The translations under genes and the position numbers were made by a program. From Symbiodinium sp. CCMP2592 (taxonomy: Eukaryota; Sar; Dinophyceae; Suessiales; Symbiodiniaceae), in contig CAJNDT010005423.1 of NCBI GenBank assembly GCA_905221615.1, positions 501,363-565,362 on the forward strand: a DNA stretch of 64,000 nucleotides, given 5' to 3'. Below, in pieces: positions 62,220 to 64,000 of the stretch. The first letter of the stretch is position 1; the number at the start of each line of letters is the position of its first letter. The notes below the pieces were generated by a model. The model was not told where the DNA came from. It did no database searches and worked only from the letters and a program-made list of their open reading frames with translations.

Positions 62220-62880
62220 CAGGGGGTTTGCTAAACCCTAGGGTTTGCTAAACCCTGAATTAGGGTTTAATAAACCCTAATTGGGGGCTTGCTAAACCCT
62301 AAATTAATACTAAACCCTAGGTTAATTAACCCTGAATGGGGGCTTGCTAAACCCTAGGGTTTGCTAAACCCTACATTAGAGTTAAATAAACCCTGCATGG
62401 GGGTTTGCTAAACCCTAGGGTTTGCTAAACCCTGAATTAGGGTTTAATAAACCTTGCATGGGGGTTTGCTAAACCCTAAATTAGGGTTTAATAAACCCTG
62501 AATGGGGGTTTGCTAAACCCTAGGGTTTGTTAAACCCTGAATTAGGGTTTAATAAACCCTGAATGGGGTTTGCTAAACTCTAGGATTGCTAAACCCTAAA
62601 TAAACCCTAGGGTTTGCTAAACCTTAAATTAAGAATTAATAAACCCTGAGTGGGGGTTTGCTAAACCCTAGGGTTTGCTAAACCCTAAATGAATGGGGTT
62701 TGCTAAACTCTAGGGTTGCTAAACCCTAAATAAACCCTAGGGTTTGCTAAACCTTTAAATTAAGAATTAATAAACCCTGAGTGGGGGTTTGCTAAGCCCT
62801 AGGGTTTGCTAAACCCTAAATTAGTTAATAAACCCTGAATGGGTGTTTGCTAAACCCTAAACCCTAAATTAAAGTTTAAT
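62220..62880. repeat. Array of inverted telomere-motif hairpins
   Basis: Alternating GGGTTTGCTAAACCC, AAACCCTAGGGTTT and AGGGTTTAATAAACCCT, each a palindrome formed by a forward and a reversed telomere motif. More than 20 such hairpins occur in 660 bp. Confidence 0.95.
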
Positions 62881-63012
62881 GCGGCGCAGATTAGGGAAAA
62901 ACAAAGAAAGGCAGGGGGCTGGGGGCGGGGGGGGCGGCCTTGCTTGTCCTTTCAGAGGCTAGCAAGGGTCTGGGCCGCCCAATACAACCCAGTACTTTTT
63001 TTAGTTTCCCGA

Positions 63013-63117
63013 CAAAATAAGGAAACAAGGAAATAAGGAAATTAGGACATAGGGAAATAGGGAAACAAGGGAATAACGAAAATAGCGGAATAAGAGAATA
63101 AGAAAACAGGGAAAAGG
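63013..63117. repeat. 8-bp purine-rich minisatellite GGAAATAA
   Basis: About 12 units such as GGAAACAA, GGAAATAG and GGGAATAA. Confidence 0.9.
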
Positions 63118-63386
63118 GTAACCTAAGTTCAATATTCTATACTCTAAGTCTCGTATTAGTATTGGTATTTGTAGATTTGGTTCAATTTACTTAAACTCGA
63201 TTGCATTTTGGTGGTGGTGGTGGCGGAATACTTAATTCAATTTACTTAAACTCGATTGCAACAACTTGTGTAAGCGGCTATGCATATCCAAGGATATGAT
63301 TTTAAGTGTATTTGCTTCAATTTGAGAAGAATGTAATGGAATACCACGCACGGTGTAATACGCAAGCTCAATTTATGGGGACTTGA

Positions 63387-63454
63387 GGGTTTAGGGTTTA
63401 GGGTTTAGGGTTTAGGGTTTAGGGTTTAGGGTTTAGGGTTTAGGGTTTAGGGTT
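63387..63454. repeat. (TTTAGGG)n tract 2
   Basis: About nine units, followed by degenerate GGGTTAAGG variants to 63553. Confidence 0.95.
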
Positions 63455-63554
63455 AAGGAGTTAAGGATCTGGGGTTTAGGACTAAGGGTAAAGGGTTAAG
63501 GGTTAAGGATTTAGGGTTTAGGGTTTGAGGTTTAGGCTTTAGGGTTTAGGGTTA

Positions 63555-64000
63555 ATTGAGCTTGCTTCGTGTGCGGGGTGCCTTTTTGAGAATCCTAAAC
63601 TGGGGGGTTTTTTGGGGTTTTTTTGGGTTTTTTTGGGTTTTTTTTGGGTTTTTTTGAATTGGTTTGCCTTTTTTCTATTTTTTTTAGTTTTTTTTTAGTT
63701 TTGTGGTATCCGGGTCCTTAATTTTGGGCTCCGGGTCCTCAATTTTAGGTCCGGTCTTGGTGTGGTCCTTAATTTTAAGCTCCGGGTCCTTAATTTGCGG
63801 CTCCGGGTCCTCAATTGTAGGTTTTGGTCCAGGGGGTTTGCTAAACCCTAGGGTTTGCTAAACTCTGAATTAGGGTTTAATAAACCCTAATTTGGGGTTT
63901 GCTAAACCCTAAATTAATACTAAACCCTAGGTTAATTAACCCTGAATGGGGGCTTGCTAAACCCTAGGGTTTGCTAAACCCTACATTAGAGTTAAATAAA
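63555..64000. repeat. Second copy of the 1.6-kb telomere-linked unit
   Basis: Almost identical to the sequence beginning at 61954 (offset 1601 bp): TTGAGCTTGCTTCGTGTGCG, a T-rich segment, the TCCGGGTCCT repeats and the start of the inverted telomere-motif array. It continues beyond the window. Confidence 0.95.

Overview
The window looks like nuclear DNA of a dinoflagellate, most likely Symbiodiniaceae-like. The evidence is TTTAGGG telomere-type repeats scattered throughout, genes split into very short exons whose introns mostly begin with GC rather than GT, a Ty1/copia element with CCCH zinc fingers, and a very high load of satellites. No bacterial operon signals, rRNA or genuine tRNA genes are visible.

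Layout. 0-4.75 kb: five same-strand ORFs (RGG-rich protein, two unknowns, an ADP-ribosyltransferase-fold protein, a Tpt1/KptA-type RNA 2'-phosphotransferase), all carrying a short palindromic element GGAG-N3-CTCC at about 20 sites. 5.1-10.7 kb: a higher-order minisatellite containing three copies of a Pol III-box-like module, bounded by AGT microsatellites and inverted CCCCCTAATATTAAA motifs. 10.7-18.1 kb: a plus-strand NhaA-type Na+/H+ antiporter gene that can be reconstructed from at least 18 small exons. 18.1-22.9 kb: mostly unassigned. 23.2-30.2 kb: a frameshifted, minus-strand copia element with gag, protease and integrase but no visible reverse transcriptase. 32.6-34.1 kb: candidate exons of a second spliced gene, whose 3' part is duplicated at 45.4 kb. 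35.3-37.3 kb: tandemly duplicated PA14-domain exons. 37.3-47.2 kb: mainly non-coding, with telomere-like fragments, hairpins and a 160-bp tandem repeat. 47.3-47.9 kb: a compact dsRNA-binding-domain gene. 48.5-64 kb: almost continuous satellites (10-bp, about 71-bp, 106-bp, 191-bp and 659-bp units, and a roughly 1.6-kb telomere-motif repeat), with two candidate terminal exons.

The genes do not form an obvious pathway. The most distinctive assemblage is the 5' cluster: two ADP-ribosyltransferase-fold proteins beside an RGG-type protein, all carrying the same short palindrome in several reading frames. All identifications are by eye from motif recognition. Exon boundaries were chosen by reading-frame phase and family alignment, not by transcript data.
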